This document shows, in pieces, positions 35,188 through 45,369 of a DNA stretch of 59,637 nucleotides. Origin of the DNA: an uncultured Pelagibacteraceae bacterium (GTDB lineage Bacteria > Pseudomonadota > Alphaproteobacteria > Pelagibacterales > Pelagibacteraceae). Each line of letters begins with the position of its first letter. Within the stretch, counting starts at the first letter, position 1. Both the position numbers and the translations under genes were made by a program. The notes beneath the pieces are model-generated. The model was not told where the DNA came from. It worked only from the letters and a program-made list of their open reading frames with translations, and searched no databases. The stretch spans positions 1 through 59,637 of the forward strand of contig CACPJJ010000007.1 in the NCBI GenBank assembly GCA_902634305.1. Reading direction: 5' to 3'.

Positions 35188-36189
35188 ATGACTCCAATCC
35201 AAGACTGCATATTAAATAAAAATCATAAGATAAATCCTATTTGGATAATGAGACAAGCTGGAAGGTATTTACCAGAATTTAGAGAAATTAGATCAAAAAA
35301 TCCAGATTTTATAAAATTATGTTTAAATGAAAATTTATCATCCGAAATAACATTACAACCAATTAAAAGATTTGATTTTGATGCAGCAATAATTTTTTCT
35401 GATATTTTAATGTTACCATATGGACTTGGTCAAGAAGTTAAATTTGAAAAAGGTTTGGGACCTAAATTAGGAAAATTAGATATAGATTTAATCGGAAATG
35501 TAAGTAAAGATGAATTTAGTGAAAAATTAAATTCTATTTATAAATCTATATCAAATATATCTTCAGATACTATGTGTAAAAATAAAGATATAATTGGCTT
35601 TGTAGGAGCACCATGGACAATCCTAGTTTATATGATTAATAAAATGTCACCAAAAAAATCTCTCTCCAAAGAAATTTTTGATGATAAATTATATATAAAA
35701 AAATTATTATCTATAATTGAGAGATTTCTTAAAATTCATATTGAGAATCAAATAAAATCAGGCGCAACCATAATACAAATTTTTGATAGCTGGGCAGGAT
35801 TATTAGAAGATAATATTTCTAAATTTATTTACGAACCAACTATTAATCTCGTAAGTCATGTTAAGAAACTAAACGTACCAGTTATTTGCTTTCCTAGAGG
35901 AATAAAAGACTATAAAATTTTTTGTGAAGTTGTTAAGCCCGACATGGTAAATATTGATTATAATGTTGAGCCTAAAAAAATAGTTAACGAAATACAAATA
36001 CCGGTACAAGGAGGATTAGATCCAAAAGTACTATTAACTGACAAGGAAAATTTACGTTCAGAAGCAACAAAATATCTTCAAATTTTTAAAGACCATCCTT
36101 ACGTATTTAATCTTGGACATGGTATTCTGCCAGAAACAAAAACTGAAATGGTAGAAGAATTAGTAAAAATAGTTAGAGATTTTAAATAA
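35188..36189 (+). CDS. hemE: Uroporphyrinogen decarboxylase
   Basis: HemE decarboxylates four acetate side chains of uroporphyrinogen III to coproporphyrinogen III. The 333-aa protein shows PIWIMRQAGRYLPEFREI, DAAIIFSDILMLPYGLGQ, GFVGAPWTILVYM, IFDSWAGLL and FNLGHGILPETKTE. It heads a rightward hemE-hemH-hemJ-rho group at the candidate origin. A 7-base inverted repeat (ATATAAT/ATTATAT) overlaps its ATG, but AT composition makes this unremarkable. Its stop overlaps the hemH ATG by one base. Confidence 0.97.
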   Translation: MTPIQDCILNKNHKINPIWIMRQAGRYLPEFREIRSKNPDFIKLCLNENLSSEITLQPIKRFDFDAAIIFSDILMLPYGLGQEVKFEKGLGPKLGKLDIDLIGNVSKDEFSEKLNSIYKSISNISSDTMCKNKDIIGFVGAPWTILVYMINKMSPKKSLSKEIFDDKLYIKKLLSIIERFLKIHIENQIKSGATIIQIFDSWAGLLEDNISKFIYEPTINLVSHVKKLNVPVICFPRGIKDYKIFCEVVKPDMVNIDYNVEPKKIVNEIQIPVQGGLDPKVLLTDKENLRSEATKYLQIFKDHPYVFNLGHGILPETKTEMVEELVKIVRDFK

Positions 36190-37178
36190 TGGAAAATCAT
36201 CCTGAAATAAAATATGGGAAGACTGGAGTTTTAATAATTAACTTAGGAACCCCAGACTCTACAAACTGGCTTGATGTTAGAAGATATTTAAAAGAGTTTC
36301 TATCAGACAGAAGAGTAATTGAGGTAAACCCAATAATTTGGCAAATTATACTTAATCTTTTTATTCTTAATTTTAGGCCATCAAAAAGCGCTAAGGCTTA
36401 TAAAGAAATATGGATGAAAGAAGAAAATATATCTCCATTACTTTATTACACTAAAAAACAAGCTGAAAAATTATCAAAATCTTTTTCAAATGAAAATTTG
36501 ATTATAGATTTTGCTATGAGATATGGAAATCCAAGTATTAAAAGTAAAATAAATAAACTAAATGAAGAAGGTTGTGAAAATCTTGTAATTTTACCCCTTT
36601 ACCCCCAATATGCAGCCGCAACATCAGCAACTGTTTGTGATGAGGTGTATAGAACTTTAATGAACATGAGGTGGCAACCATCTTTGAAAATTATTCCACA
36701 CTATGAGTCAGATCCATTATATGTTGATGCTTTAGTTAATTCAATAAATCTTAAAATAAGTAACATAAATTGGAAACCAGATTTGATTTTGGCTTCATAT
36801 CATGGGATACCAAAAAAGTACTTTGATAAAGGTGATCCATACCATTGTTATTGTCATAAAACTACAAGACTTGTTTCAGAAAAATTTAAATCTATTGAAA
36901 TTAAAACAACGTTCCAATCTAGATTTGGACCTCAAGAGTGGCTACAGCCATATACAGATAAAACTTTAGAAAACTTACCAAAGCAAGGTAAAAAAAATGT
37001 ACTCACGATATGCCCAGGTTTTTCCTCTGATTGTGTTGAAACATTAGAAGAAATATTAATCCAGGGCAAAAAAAGCTTTATGGACTCAGGAGGTGAGAAT
37101 TTTGATATGATACCTTGTCTAAATGATAATGATGATCATATAAATTTACTAAAGAATTTAATTAAAAAAAATATTTAA
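36189..37178 (+). CDS. hemH: Ferrochelatase
   Basis: HemH inserts Fe2+ into protoporphyrin IX. The 329-aa protein has GVLIINLGTPDS, LSDRRVIEVNP, LVILPLYPQYAAATSATV, the active-site SYHGIPKKYFDKGDPYHCYCHKTTRL and TFQSRFGPQEWLQPYTD, and the late CPGFSSDCVETLEEI. The HCYCHKT stretch with two Cys may be compatible with an Fe-S cluster as in some homologues, but I cannot confirm this. It lies between hemE and hemJ. Confidence 0.97.
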   Translation: MENHPEIKYGKTGVLIINLGTPDSTNWLDVRRYLKEFLSDRRVIEVNPIIWQIILNLFILNFRPSKSAKAYKEIWMKEENISPLLYYTKKQAEKLSKSFSNENLIIDFAMRYGNPSIKSKINKLNEEGCENLVILPLYPQYAAATSATVCDEVYRTLMNMRWQPSLKIIPHYESDPLYVDALVNSINLKISNINWKPDLILASYHGIPKKYFDKGDPYHCYCHKTTRLVSEKFKSIEIKTTFQSRFGPQEWLQPYTDKTLENLPKQGKKNVLTICPGFSSDCVETLEEILIQGKKSFMDSGGENFDMIPCLNDNDDHINLLKNLIKKNI

Positions 37179-37181
37179 TAG

Positions 37182-37616
37182 ATGAGTTATTACTTACTTT
37201 TTAAATCTTTACATCTAATTGCAGTTATTTCGTGGATGGCAGGATTATTATATCTACCAAGAATTTTTGTTTATCATGTTGAAAACTCAGAAAAAAAAGA
37301 AACCACAGATATTTTTGAGGTCATGGAAAAACGTCTTTATTTATACATTATGAGGCCAGCAATGATATTAAGTTGGCTTTTTGGAATAATATTAATTTAC
37401 ATAAGCGGTATAGATATTTTTTCACAATTTTGGATGCATATAAAATTAGGTCTAGTTGTGCTTCTTACTATCTACCATGAATATTTAGGGATATGCTTGA
37501 AATCTCTTAAATTAAAAAACAATACAAAAACATCCAGATTCTTTAGAATTATTAATGAAGTTCCCACAATTATATTAATCTTTATTATCTTTATTGTGAT
37601 TTTTAAGCCAATCTAG
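37182..37616 (+). CDS. hemJ: Protoporphyrinogen oxidase HemJ
   Basis: This 144-aa inner-membrane protein has four helices, KSLHLIAVISWMAGLLYLPRIFVYH with the conserved His and Arg, and a central MRPAMILSWLFGIILIY. HemJ is the alphaproteobacterial protoporphyrinogen IX oxidase, acting just before HemH. It lies 3 bases after hemH. The 66-base gap to rho contains a run of C residues (about 37670-37676) with no clear hairpin. Confidence 0.95.
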   Translation: MSYYLLFKSLHLIAVISWMAGLLYLPRIFVYHVENSEKKETTDIFEVMEKRLYLYIMRPAMILSWLFGIILIYISGIDIFSQFWMHIKLGLVVLLTIYHEYLGICLKSLKLKNNTKTSRFFRIINEVPTIILIFIIFIVIFKPI

Positions 37617-37682
37617 GGTTGAAATTTACATAATAATATATATATTAAACTTATCTAACATCTAATAAGCCCCCCTTTAATT

Positions 37683-38954
37683 ATGAATATACAAGATTTA
37701 AAAAAGAAAAGCTCAGAGCAGTTGATTGATGATGCTGAAAAGCTAGGTATAGAAAATGCTAGCACACTTAGAAGACAAGAAATATATTTTGCAATTTTAA
37801 AAAAATTAGCTGAAAAAGGTGAAGAAATAACTGGAGAAGGAGTTCTTCAACTTTTACAAGACGGTTTTGGATTTCTTCGAGCGATGGAATCTAATTATCT
37901 TCCCGGTGCAGACGATATATATATAAGCCCTAATCAAATTAGAAAATTTGGCTTGAGAACAGGAGATACAGTTGAAGGACCTATTAGAGCTCCAAAAGCA
38001 GGTGAGAGATATTTTGCTTTATTACAAGTTAACAAAATAAATTTTGAAGAACCTGAAAAATCAAAACATAAAATAGCTTTTGATAACCTAACTCCTTTAT
38101 ACCCAAATAAACAAGTAACTTTAGAAGTAGAGAGCAACAAAGTAGAAAAAAAACCAGATTTAACTGCAAGGCTAATTGATCTAGTAAGTCCAATCGGTAA
38201 AGGACAAAGATCTTTAATAATATCTCCACCAAAAGCTGGGAAAACAATGATACTTCAAAGTATTGCGAATTCAATAACTGCAAATCATCCGGAATGCTAT
38301 CTAATGGTATTGTTAATTGATGAAAGACCAGAAGAAGTTACAGACATGCAAAGAACTGTTAAGGGTGAAGTTATAAGTTCAACTTTCGATGAGCCTGCTC
38401 AGAGACACGTTGGAGTAGCTGAGATGGTTATAGAAAAGGCAAAAAGACTTACAGAACATAAAAAAGATGTTGTTATTTTATTAGACTCTATAACAAGACT
38501 AGGAAGAGCATACAACGCAGTAGTTCCAAGCTCAGGAAAAGTTCTTACTGGTGGAGTTGATGCAAATGCCTTGCAAAGACCAAAGAGATTTTTTGGTGCT
38601 GCAAGAAATATAGAAGAAGGCGGATCATTAACAATAATAGCCACAGCATTAATAGATACTGGTAGCAGAATGGACGAAGTAATATTTGAGGAATTTAAAG
38701 GAACGGGTAACAGCGAGACAATTTTAGATAGAAAAATATCAGAAAAAAGAATATTTCCTGCTATTGATATTACCAAGTCAGGAACAAGACGAGAAGAATT
38801 ACTTTTTGATAAAAATGATTTACAAAAAATGAATGTTCTAAGAAGAATTATTGCTCCAATGGGCCCAATGGATGCGATTGAATTTCTTAATTCAAAATTA
38901 AAAAATACAAAGAATAATGCTGAATTCTTTAATTCTATGAATAAACCAGCCTAA
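37683..38954 (+). CDS. rho: Transcription termination factor Rho
   Basis: This hexameric RNA helicase ends transcription. The 423-aa protein starts [25 protein letters not shown], then the RNA-binding cold-shock fold [29 protein letters not shown] region, Walker [17 protein letters not shown], Walker [17 protein letters not shown] and [22 protein letters not shown]. Length fits the usual 419-420 aa. It sits at the end of the hem group, as in other Alphaproteobacteria, and is followed by a 29-base palindrome. Confidence 0.98.
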   Translation: MNIQDLKKKSSEQLIDDAEKLGIENASTLRRQEIYFAILKKLAEKGEEITGEGVLQLLQDGFGFLRAMESNYLPGADDIYISPNQIRKFGLRTGDTVEGPIRAPKAGERYFALLQVNKINFEEPEKSKHKIAFDNLTPLYPNKQVTLEVESNKVEKKPDLTARLIDLVSPIGKGQRSLIISPPKAGKTMILQSIANSITANHPECYLMVLLIDERPEEVTDMQRTVKGEVISSTFDEPAQRHVGVAEMVIEKAKRLTEHKKDVVILLDSITRLGRAYNAVVPSSGKVLTGGVDANALQRPKRFFGAARNIEEGGSLTIIATALIDTGSRMDEVIFEEFKGTGNSETILDRKISEKRIFPAIDITKSGTRREELLFDKNDLQKMNVLRRIIAPMGPMDAIEFLNSKLKNTKNNAEFFNSMNKPA

Positions 38955-38969
38955 TTTTTTATTAATTTG

Positions 38970-38998
38970 TTTTTAAATTAATTAAATTAATTTAAAAA
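38970..38998. repeat. 29-bp perfect palindrome between rho and the TPR-sulfotransferase gene
   Basis: Arms TTTTTAAATTAATT (38970-38983) and AATTAATTTAAAAA (38985-38998) are exact complements around a single A. The element spans most of the 50-base spacer and ends 6 bases before the next ATG. It could be an operator, a weak hairpin terminator for rho, or AT-driven chance. The length of the perfect match favours selection. Confidence 0.5.
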
Positions 38999-39004
38999 TT
39001 CATT

Positions 39005-40558
39005 ATGGAATTGAATAAAAAAGTAGACCAAATTCTAAAAGAACTAAAATCTGGTAAATTTAATAAAGTAGTTTTAGATACAGAAAAGCTATTAAAAAAA
39101 TATCATGACAAAGGATATTTACACAATATATGTGGTTTAGCTCACCAAAGACTAAATAATATAGAAAATTCGATTTTTTATTTCAAAAAAGCTATAAATC
39201 TTGAACCACAAGATTTAGGGCACAAAAACAATTTAGCAAATTCTTTTATCTATTTAAATCAATATGAAGAAGCCGAAAATATATTTAAGGAAATATTAAA
39301 AAATAATTCAGAGAATCCACCAGCACTCGTAAATTATGCTCGTCTTAAAAATATTCTATTGGATTTTAAAAGTTCAATTGAACTCTATCATAAAGCGCTT
39401 AAATTTATAAAAAATGATTTAAGTATTTGGGTTAATTTGGCGTCTGTTTACCAAAATTTAGGTGAATTTGAAAAAGCTAATAACATTTTCAAAGATATAT
39501 TAAAAATTAATCCAAAATTTATACCAGCCCATATTTCAATTAGTAAAATAAATAATTATTCAGAAAATGATTCAAATCTTTCAGAAATGATCAATTTAAA
39601 TAAAAATGATAATTTAAAAAAAAAAGAAAAATCGGATTTAGAATTTGCTATTGGTAAAGCATATGATGATAAAAGAAATTATGAGCTATCAATAAAATAC
39701 TTTGAATCAGCAAATAAATTTAGAAAAGAATTAGTTAATTATGATTTTAAATCTGAAGATAAATTATTTAAAAGTATTAAAAATTATTTTGAAAAAATAG
39801 ATATAAATAATTTTAAAAAAAATAAAAATTCAAAAAAAATTATTTTTATAGTTGGTTTACCTCGTTCAGGAACAACACTTTTAGAGCAAATTTTATCTGC
39901 ACACCATGAAGTTTTCGGCGCAGGGGAACTTGATTTTTTAAGGAAGATTATAAAACAATATTTTATACAAGATAATAAACTGCTTACCCAAAAAATTAAT
40001 GAACATCAATTATCAAATGATACAATAATAAATGATCAATACTTTGGTTATTTAAAAAATTTAAATAATGACTCTGTAGTAACAACAGATAAAGCACCAC
40101 AAAATTATTTATGGATAGGTTTTATTAAGTTATTCTTTAAAAATGCTAAAATAATCCATAGTAAAAGAAATTTAAAAGATACTTTCCTATCAAACTTTAA
40201 AAATAATTTTGTCTCAAAAGATATGGATTGGACTTACGATCCATCTGAGATCATAAAATATTTTAGCTTTTATAATGATTATATGAAATTTTGGAAAGAA
40301 ATATGTGGTGATTTTATTTATGATGTTGAATATGAGAATCTAGTTAATAATAGCGAAGATCAAATAAGAAAAATTTTAAATTTTTGCGAGCTTGATTGGG
40401 ATGAAAATTGTTTAAAACATCATAAAAGTAAAAAAACGATGATTAAAACAGTCAGTACTTTTCAGGCAAGAAAACCAATTTACAAAACCTCCATAGACTC
40501 GAATAAGTTTTATTCAAAAAATCTTGGAAAATATTTTGATCAATTAGATAATAAATAA
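39005..40558 (+). CDS. TPR protein with C-terminal sulfotransferase domain (second copy)
   Basis: The 517-aa protein matches the design of the protein at 17428: about six TPRs (10-200, e.g. EEAENIFKEILKNNSENPPALVNYARL), then the PAPS loop IIFIVGLPRSGTTLLEQILSAHHEVFGAGE (about 276-305) and the KIIHSKRNLKDTFLSNF 3'-phosphate region, ending with ISTFQARKPIYKTSI-like VSTFQARKPIYK. The acceptor is probably a protein or glycan chosen by the TPRs. It lies alone between rho and mnmE on the same strand, inside an otherwise housekeeping block, so it is an accessory gene in a core neighbourhood. Confidence 0.9.
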   Translation: MELNKKVDQILKELKSGKFNKVVLDTEKLLKKYHDKGYLHNICGLAHQRLNNIENSIFYFKKAINLEPQDLGHKNNLANSFIYLNQYEEAENIFKEILKNNSENPPALVNYARLKNILLDFKSSIELYHKALKFIKNDLSIWVNLASVYQNLGEFEKANNIFKDILKINPKFIPAHISISKINNYSENDSNLSEMINLNKNDNLKKKEKSDLEFAIGKAYDDKRNYELSIKYFESANKFRKELVNYDFKSEDKLFKSIKNYFEKIDINNFKKNKNSKKIIFIVGLPRSGTTLLEQILSAHHEVFGAGELDFLRKIIKQYFIQDNKLLTQKINEHQLSNDTIINDQYFGYLKNLNNDSVVTTDKAPQNYLWIGFIKLFFKNAKIIHSKRNLKDTFLSNFKNNFVSKDMDWTYDPSEIIKYFSFYNDYMKFWKEICGDFIYDVEYENLVNNSEDQIRKILNFCELDWDENCLKHHKSKKTMIKTVSTFQARKPIYKTSIDSNKFYSKNLGKYFDQLDNK

Positions 40559-40594
40559 TATTTCTTAAAATTTAATTTTAGCTATACTAGGCTG

Positions 40595-41926
40595 ATGACT
40601 ATTTATGCATTATCTTCAGGTCCTGGTATGTCTGGTATAGCTGTGATTAGAGTTTCTGGACCTGAAACTAAAATAGTCATAAGAGAAATAACAAAAGCGG
40701 AGATTCCTTCCCCTAGAATGGCTACTCTGAGAAAACTCAATAAAATCAACACTAATGAGCTCATAGACGAAGGTATAATCATATGGTTTCCTGGACCTGA
40801 CAGCTACACAGGAGAAGATATGGCTGAATTTCATGTCCACGGTAGTCGAGCTGTAATTGAAGCCATCCATAACTCAATTTCAAAAATTAAAAATTGCAGA
40901 ATTGCAGATCCTGGTGAATTTACTAAAATTGCATTTCAAAATGGAAAAATAAATCTACTTAAAGCCGAAAGTATTGCAGACCTAATTTCTTCAGAAACAG
41001 AAATTCAAAGACAACAAGCAATTAAGATTATGTGTGGAAAAAGTTCTGAAAAGTTTAATGGATTGAGAGAAAAGTTATTAAAAATTTTATCTAATGTAGA
41101 AGCTAAAATAGATTTTCCAGAAGAAAATCTTCCAGATAATATTTTAAGAGATATTAAAAATTCTTCAAAAAAAATAAAAGAGGAAATCCAGAAATTATTA
41201 AATGATCAAAAGGTTGGTGAAACAATTAGAGAAGGTTTTAAAATTGCTATAGTTGGTCCAGCTAATGCTGGAAAATCTTCTTTATTAAATTATCTTTCAA
41301 AAAGAGATGTTGCAATAGTTTCAGAAATTGCCGGAACTACAAGAGACGTAATAGAAACTCACTTAAACATTGATGGTCTCCCAGTAATAATTTCTGATAC
41401 TGCTGGCATAAGAGAGTCCAAGGATGAAATAGAAAAAAAAGGCATCAAACTTGCATTAAAAAGTGCGGAGAAAGCTGACTTAAACATAGTAATAATTGAA
41501 CCTAAAAATGTTGATTTTACTGGCTTTTTGAATGATTTAGTTAATGAAAAAGCCATCTTTGTTGTAAATAAATCTGATTTAGGAATTGAGAATATGAGTC
41601 CAAGGTTAAAAAAATTAAATCCTATTCTGATTTCTCTAAAAAATGAAAAAAATATTGAAGAGTTAATTTCTAAGATCAAAACAAAATTAAAAAACAAATT
41701 CATTACTTCAGGTGATATTTTGATTACAAGAGAAAGGCATAGGCAGCATTTAGAACAATGCGTTCAGCATTTAGCAAACTTTGAAAATAAAAATAATACA
41801 GAAGATTTTGATAAGGGCGCCGAAGATTTAAGGTTAGCAACAAGACATTTGGGAATAATTGTTGGAAAAGTTGATGTGGAGGAGATTTTAGGTAGTATTT
41901 TCAACGATTTCTGCATAGGAAAATAA
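40595..41926 (+). CDS. mnmE: tRNA modification GTPase MnmE
   Basis: MnmE works with MnmG to place carboxymethylaminomethyl on wobble uridine 34. The 443-aa protein has an N-terminal folate-binding domain (ALSSGPGMSGIAVIRVSGP), G1 VGPANAGKSSLLN, G2/G3 IAGTTRDVIETHL and DTAGIRE, G4 NKSD, and ends with the required C-terminal FCIGK (C-x-G-K). MnmG is encoded next, 137 bases on. That gap shows only an AT-rich ATAAG...CTTAT repeat at the mnmG start. Confidence 0.97.
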   Translation: MTIYALSSGPGMSGIAVIRVSGPETKIVIREITKAEIPSPRMATLRKLNKINTNELIDEGIIIWFPGPDSYTGEDMAEFHVHGSRAVIEAIHNSISKIKNCRIADPGEFTKIAFQNGKINLLKAESIADLISSETEIQRQQAIKIMCGKSSEKFNGLREKLLKILSNVEAKIDFPEENLPDNILRDIKNSSKKIKEEIQKLLNDQKVGETIREGFKIAIVGPANAGKSSLLNYLSKRDVAIVSEIAGTTRDVIETHLNIDGLPVIISDTAGIRESKDEIEKKGIKLALKSAEKADLNIVIIEPKNVDFTGFLNDLVNEKAIFVVNKSDLGIENMSPRLKKLNPILISLKNEKNIEELISKIKTKLKNKFITSGDILITRERHRQHLEQCVQHLANFENKNNTEDFDKGAEDLRLATRHLGIIVGKVDVEEILGSIFNDFCIGK

Positions 41927-42063
41927 TTCTTGTTTTATGAGGATTTTTGATCATTACAGAGCTTTTTTTATTGATAAATAAGGTTTTTAAGCAATTTTAT
42001 AAGTTTTTTTTTAGATTTGTTCTCTGAACTTGTAAATATTTAATTGAGTTATAAGTTTAGCTT

Positions 42064-43935
42064 ATGAAAAATGAATCAACATTTGATGTTGTTGTTATAG
42101 GTGGAGGACATGCAGGTTGTGAAGCAGCTGCAGCTGCAGCAAGATTGGGTGTCAACACTGCTCTGTTTACAAATAAAATTGAAACAATAGGCGAGATGTC
42201 TTGTAACCCTGCTATTGGAGGGTTGGGAAAAGGACATTTAGTTAGAGAAATAGATGCCTTAGATGGAGTGATGGGTGATGTTGCAGACAAATCTGGTATT
42301 CAATTTAGATTGCTCAATAGGAGTAGAGGGCCAGCAGTTAGAGGACCCAGAACTCAAAGTGATAGATCGCTTTATAAAAAATATATGCAAAAAAAACTCT
42401 TAAACTATTGTAATTTAAGCGTTTTTTCTGACCCTGTAATTGAGTTTATATTTGAAAAAAACAGTATAAAAGGATTTAAGACGCAATCAGGAAAAAAAAT
42501 TGAAACAACGAAGTTAATACTAACAACTGGTACTTTTTTAAATGGTTTAATACATGTAGGTGAAAAGCAAACACCAGCCGGTCGGTATAATGAAAAGCCC
42601 ACTACAGGTTTGAGTGAACAATTAAAAAAACTCAACTTTAAAATTGGAAGACTTAAGACAGGAACACCTCCAAGACTAGATTCTAGAACAATCAATTTTA
42701 ATAATTTAGAAGAACAGTTTGCTGACGATGATCCTTATTTTTTTTCTTTTCTAACAAAAAAAAATCTAAATAAACAAATTTCATGTCGGATGACTTATAC
42801 GAATGAGTCTGTCCATAAAATTATTTCAAAGAACATAAAACGAAGCTCTATGTATTCAGGAAGCATACAGGGAATTGGTCCAAGGTACTGCCCATCTATA
42901 GAGGATAAAATTGTTAAGTTTGCTGAAAGGCAAAGGCACCAAATTTTTCTTGAGCCTGAAGGGCTTAATGATCATACGGTTTATCCAAATGGTATATCCA
43001 CATCCCTTCCAGCTGAAGTACAGCAAGAAATATGTAGTAAAATCAATGGTTTAGAGAATGTTAAAATATTAAGACCAGGATATGCTATTGAGTACGATTT
43101 TGTGGACCCAAGAGAGCTATTTTTGACTTTAGAGACCAAAAAAATCAAAAATTTATATCTAGCAGGTCAAATTAATGGAACTACAGGATATGAAGAGGCA
43201 GCCGCCCAAGGTCTCATAGCTGGAGTTAATTCAGCCCTTTCATTAAAAGGTAGTGAACCTTTTATTTTAGATAGATCAGAAGCATATATTGGCGTTATGA
43301 TAGATGATCTTGTTACAAAAGGAGTTGCTGAGCCATATAGAATGTTTACTTCTAGAGCTGAATATAGACTATCCTTAAGAGCTGATAATGCAGATATAAG
43401 ACTTACTAAAAAAGGAATAGATATAGGTCTAGTTCTTGATGATAGAAAAAAATTATATATAGAGAAGCATTCAGAACTTAAAAAAACCCAAGATAAAATG
43501 GATAAATTGACTATCTCTCCATCAAAAGTGGCAAATTTCGGAGTAAATATTGCAAAAGATGGTGTTAGTCGAAATGCCAATCAGATATTGAGCCAAAAAT
43601 CAGTAAACATGTCTAAAATACGTGAAATTTGGCCTGAAATTACTTATGTTTCACGTGAAATTGATGAGCAGCTTGAGATAAATTCTCATTATAGAGGTTA
43701 TTTAAAGAAGCAAAATGCTGATATTTTGGCATTTAAAAGAGATGAAAATCTTATTATACCTGAAAATATTGATTATGATATTTTTTCAGGTCTATCTAAT
43801 GAAGTTAAATCAAAATTTAAGAAAATAAAGCCAAAAACTATGGGTCAAGCGCTAAGAATTGATGGAATTACCCCAGCTGCTGTATATATTTTGTTGTCTC
43901 ATCTAAAAAGAAAGTCTATTAAGCATATAGCTTGA
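42064..43935 (+). CDS. mnmG: tRNA uridine-34 modification enzyme MnmG (GidA)
   Basis: This 623-aa FAD protein partners MnmE. It shows [63 protein letters not shown] [41 protein letters not shown] and [25 protein letters not shown]. The C-terminal helical domain (from about 550) is intact. A parS-like site lies within its coding sequence at 43647. Its stop overlaps the TTG start of rsmG (TTGA). Confidence 0.98.
   Translation: MKNESTFDVVVIGGGHAGCEAAAAAARLGVNTALFTNKIETIGEMSCNPAIGGLGKGHLVREIDALDGVMGDVADKSGIQFRLLNRSRGPAVRGPRTQSDRSLYKKYMQKKLLNYCNLSVFSDPVIEFIFEKNSIKGFKTQSGKKIETTKLILTTGTFLNGLIHVGEKQTPAGRYNEKPTTGLSEQLKKLNFKIGRLKTGTPPRLDSRTINFNNLEEQFADDDPYFFSFLTKKNLNKQISCRMTYTNESVHKIISKNIKRSSMYSGSIQGIGPRYCPSIEDKIVKFAERQRHQIFLEPEGLNDHTVYPNGISTSLPAEVQQEICSKINGLENVKILRPGYAIEYDFVDPRELFLTLETKKIKNLYLAGQINGTTGYEEAAAQGLIAGVNSALSLKGSEPFILDRSEAYIGVMIDDLVTKGVAEPYRMFTSRAEYRLSLRADNADIRLTKKGIDIGLVLDDRKKLYIEKHSELKKTQDKMDKLTISPSKVANFGVNIAKDGVSRNANQILSQKSVNMSKIREIWPEITYVSREIDEQLEINSHYRGYLKKQNADILAFKRDENLIIPENIDYDIFSGLSNEVKSKFKKIKPKTMGQALRIDGITPAAVYILLSHLKRKSIKHIA
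43647..43662. promoter_or_regulatory. parS-like site (in mnmG)
   Basis: TGTTTCACGTGAAATT matches the parS consensus TGTTTCACGTGAAACA at 14 of 16 positions, including the complete TTTCACGTGAAA core. ParB would load here for chromosome segregation. The site is inside mnmG, about 0.9 kb upstream of parA. Confidence 0.85.
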
Positions 43936-44576
43936 TTGATTCGGATTTTATAAAAAACTCAAAACTTAGTATTCAAAATGTTTCACGTGAAACTTTGGAT
44001 GAACTCAATAAATACAGTTTGTCGATTATAAAAAAGAATAAAGATATAAACCTGATAAGCTCAGGAACAGAAAAGTCAATAAATACAAGGCATATAATTG
44101 ACAGTGCACAAACTATTGATTTTATTGATAAAAATGATATTAAGGTATGTACTGATTTAGGATCGGGAGCAGGTTTACCCGGTATAGTTTTGGCTATTTT
44201 GATGAAAGCAAAAAAACCTCAGTTTAAAGTGATTTTTTATGAAAAAAGTTATCATAAGAGCAATTTTCTAAAAGAAATTTCAAAAAAATTTAAATTAAAT
44301 ACAGAAATTAATCGAAAAAATATTTTTGAACAAAAAAATTTAGAGACAGATATTATAATTTCAAGAGCATTCAAACCTTTGCAGGTTATTTTTGAAATAG
44401 CCTTAAAGAACTTTAGAAAATTTAAATACATAATTATGTTTTTAGGAAAAAGTGGAAAGGAAAATTTAAGAGAAGCATCAAAAAAATGGAAATTTAATTA
44501 TGAGGAGAAAAAAAGTTTAACAAGCGATCAATCGCTAGTAGTAAAGATTTGGAATTTAAAAAAAAAAAATGGATAA
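43932..44576 (+). CDS. rsmG: 16S rRNA (guanine-527-N7) methyltransferase RsmG (GidB)
   Basis: This SAM enzyme methylates G527 of 16S rRNA. The 214-aa protein has [18 protein letters not shown] (motif I), [14 protein letters not shown] and [11 protein letters not shown]. The best start is TTG at 43932, which overlaps the mnmG stop as TTGA; no ATG or GTG gives the conserved N-terminal half. A parS-like site at 43979 lies in codons 16-21 (NVSRET). It overlaps parA by 8 bases. Confidence 0.95.
   Translation: MIDSDFIKNSKLSIQNVSRETLDELNKYSLSIIKKNKDINLISSGTEKSINTRHIIDSAQTIDFIDKNDIKVCTDLGSGAGLPGIVLAILMKAKKPQFKVIFYEKSYHKSNFLKEISKKFKLNTEINRKNIFEQKNLETDIIISRAFKPLQVIFEIALKNFRKFKYIIMFLGKSGKENLREASKKWKFNYEEKKSLTSDQSLVVKIWNLKKKNG
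43979..43994. promoter_or_regulatory. parS site (in rsmG)
   Basis: TGTTTCACGTGAAACT matches the parS consensus at 15 of 16 positions, the best copy in the window. It lies 0.6 kb before parA and about 8.8 kb from the candidate origin, a normal place for the ParB loading zone. It encodes part of the rsmG N-terminus (VSRET). Confidence 0.93.
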
Positions 44577-45369
44577 AAAAATTATTTCAGTAATTAATCA
44601 GAAAGGTGGAGTGGGGAAAACTACTACTATAATTAATTTGGCAGCAGGTTTGACTATGAAAGGAAAAAAAATTTTAGTAATAGATCTTGACCCACAAGGG
44701 AACGCCACGACAGGGCTTGGATTATCTAATACAGAAAATGTGGAACTGACAATCTATAGTGTGCTTAATGGGAATAAAAAAATTTCAGAAGTTATTCAAC
44801 CAACGAAGTTCGAAAATCTAAATTTAATTACATCAAATGTCGATCTCTCAGGTATAGAGGTTGAGACGGCTGGAGACAGCCGAAGAGCTTTTAAATTAAA
44901 GGACGAATTAACCGCTATTTTTAATGATTCTGAGCCATTTTATGATTATATACTCATTGATTGCCCTCCGTCTCTTAGTCTTTTAACAATTATGGCACTA
45001 GTTGCTTCTGATGAACTCGTGGTCCCATTACAAACAGAATTTTTTGCTTTAGAAGGCCTTACCCAGTTGATGAAGACAATAGAAAGGATTAGGTCAAACT
45101 TAAATCCAACTCTTAGCATACGAGGCATCCTTCTTACGATGTATGATAAGAGAAATAAGCTGTCTAGCCAGGTAGAACAAGAGGCTAGAAATTATTTTAA
45201 AGCAAAAGTTTATCAAACAGTAGTTCCTAGAAATGTAAGATTATCCGAAGCTCCATCTCATGGAGTTCCAGTATTACTTTACGACAAAAGTTGTCCGGGT
45301 AGTAAATCCTATTTTATGTTTACAGATGAATTTTTAAGCCAAGATAAACCAGTAGAGAGCGCCGCATGA
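44569..45369 (+). CDS. parA: Chromosome partitioning ATPase ParA
   Basis: This 266-aa Walker-type ATPase moves ParB-parS complexes to the cell poles. It shows the deviant Walker A SVINQKGGVGKTTTIINLA, LVIDLDPQGNATTGLGL and YILIDCPPSLSLLT (Walker B). It begins 8 bases inside rsmG and overlaps parB by 4 bases, giving the common mnmG-rsmG-parA-parB string. Confidence 0.98.
   Translation: MDKKIISVINQKGGVGKTTTIINLAAGLTMKGKKILVIDLDPQGNATTGLGLSNTENVELTIYSVLNGNKKISEVIQPTKFENLNLITSNVDLSGIEVETAGDSRRAFKLKDELTAIFNDSEPFYDYILIDCPPSLSLLTIMALVASDELVVPLQTEFFALEGLTQLMKTIERIRSNLNPTLSIRGILLTMYDKRNKLSSQVEQEARNYFKAKVYQTVVPRNVRLSEAPSHGVPVLLYDKSCPGSKSYFMFTDEFLSQDKPVESAA

Noticed and set aside
43167..43580. 137-aa frame opposite mnmG
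   Set aside because: Shadow of a conserved gene; no ribosome site and no family resemblance.
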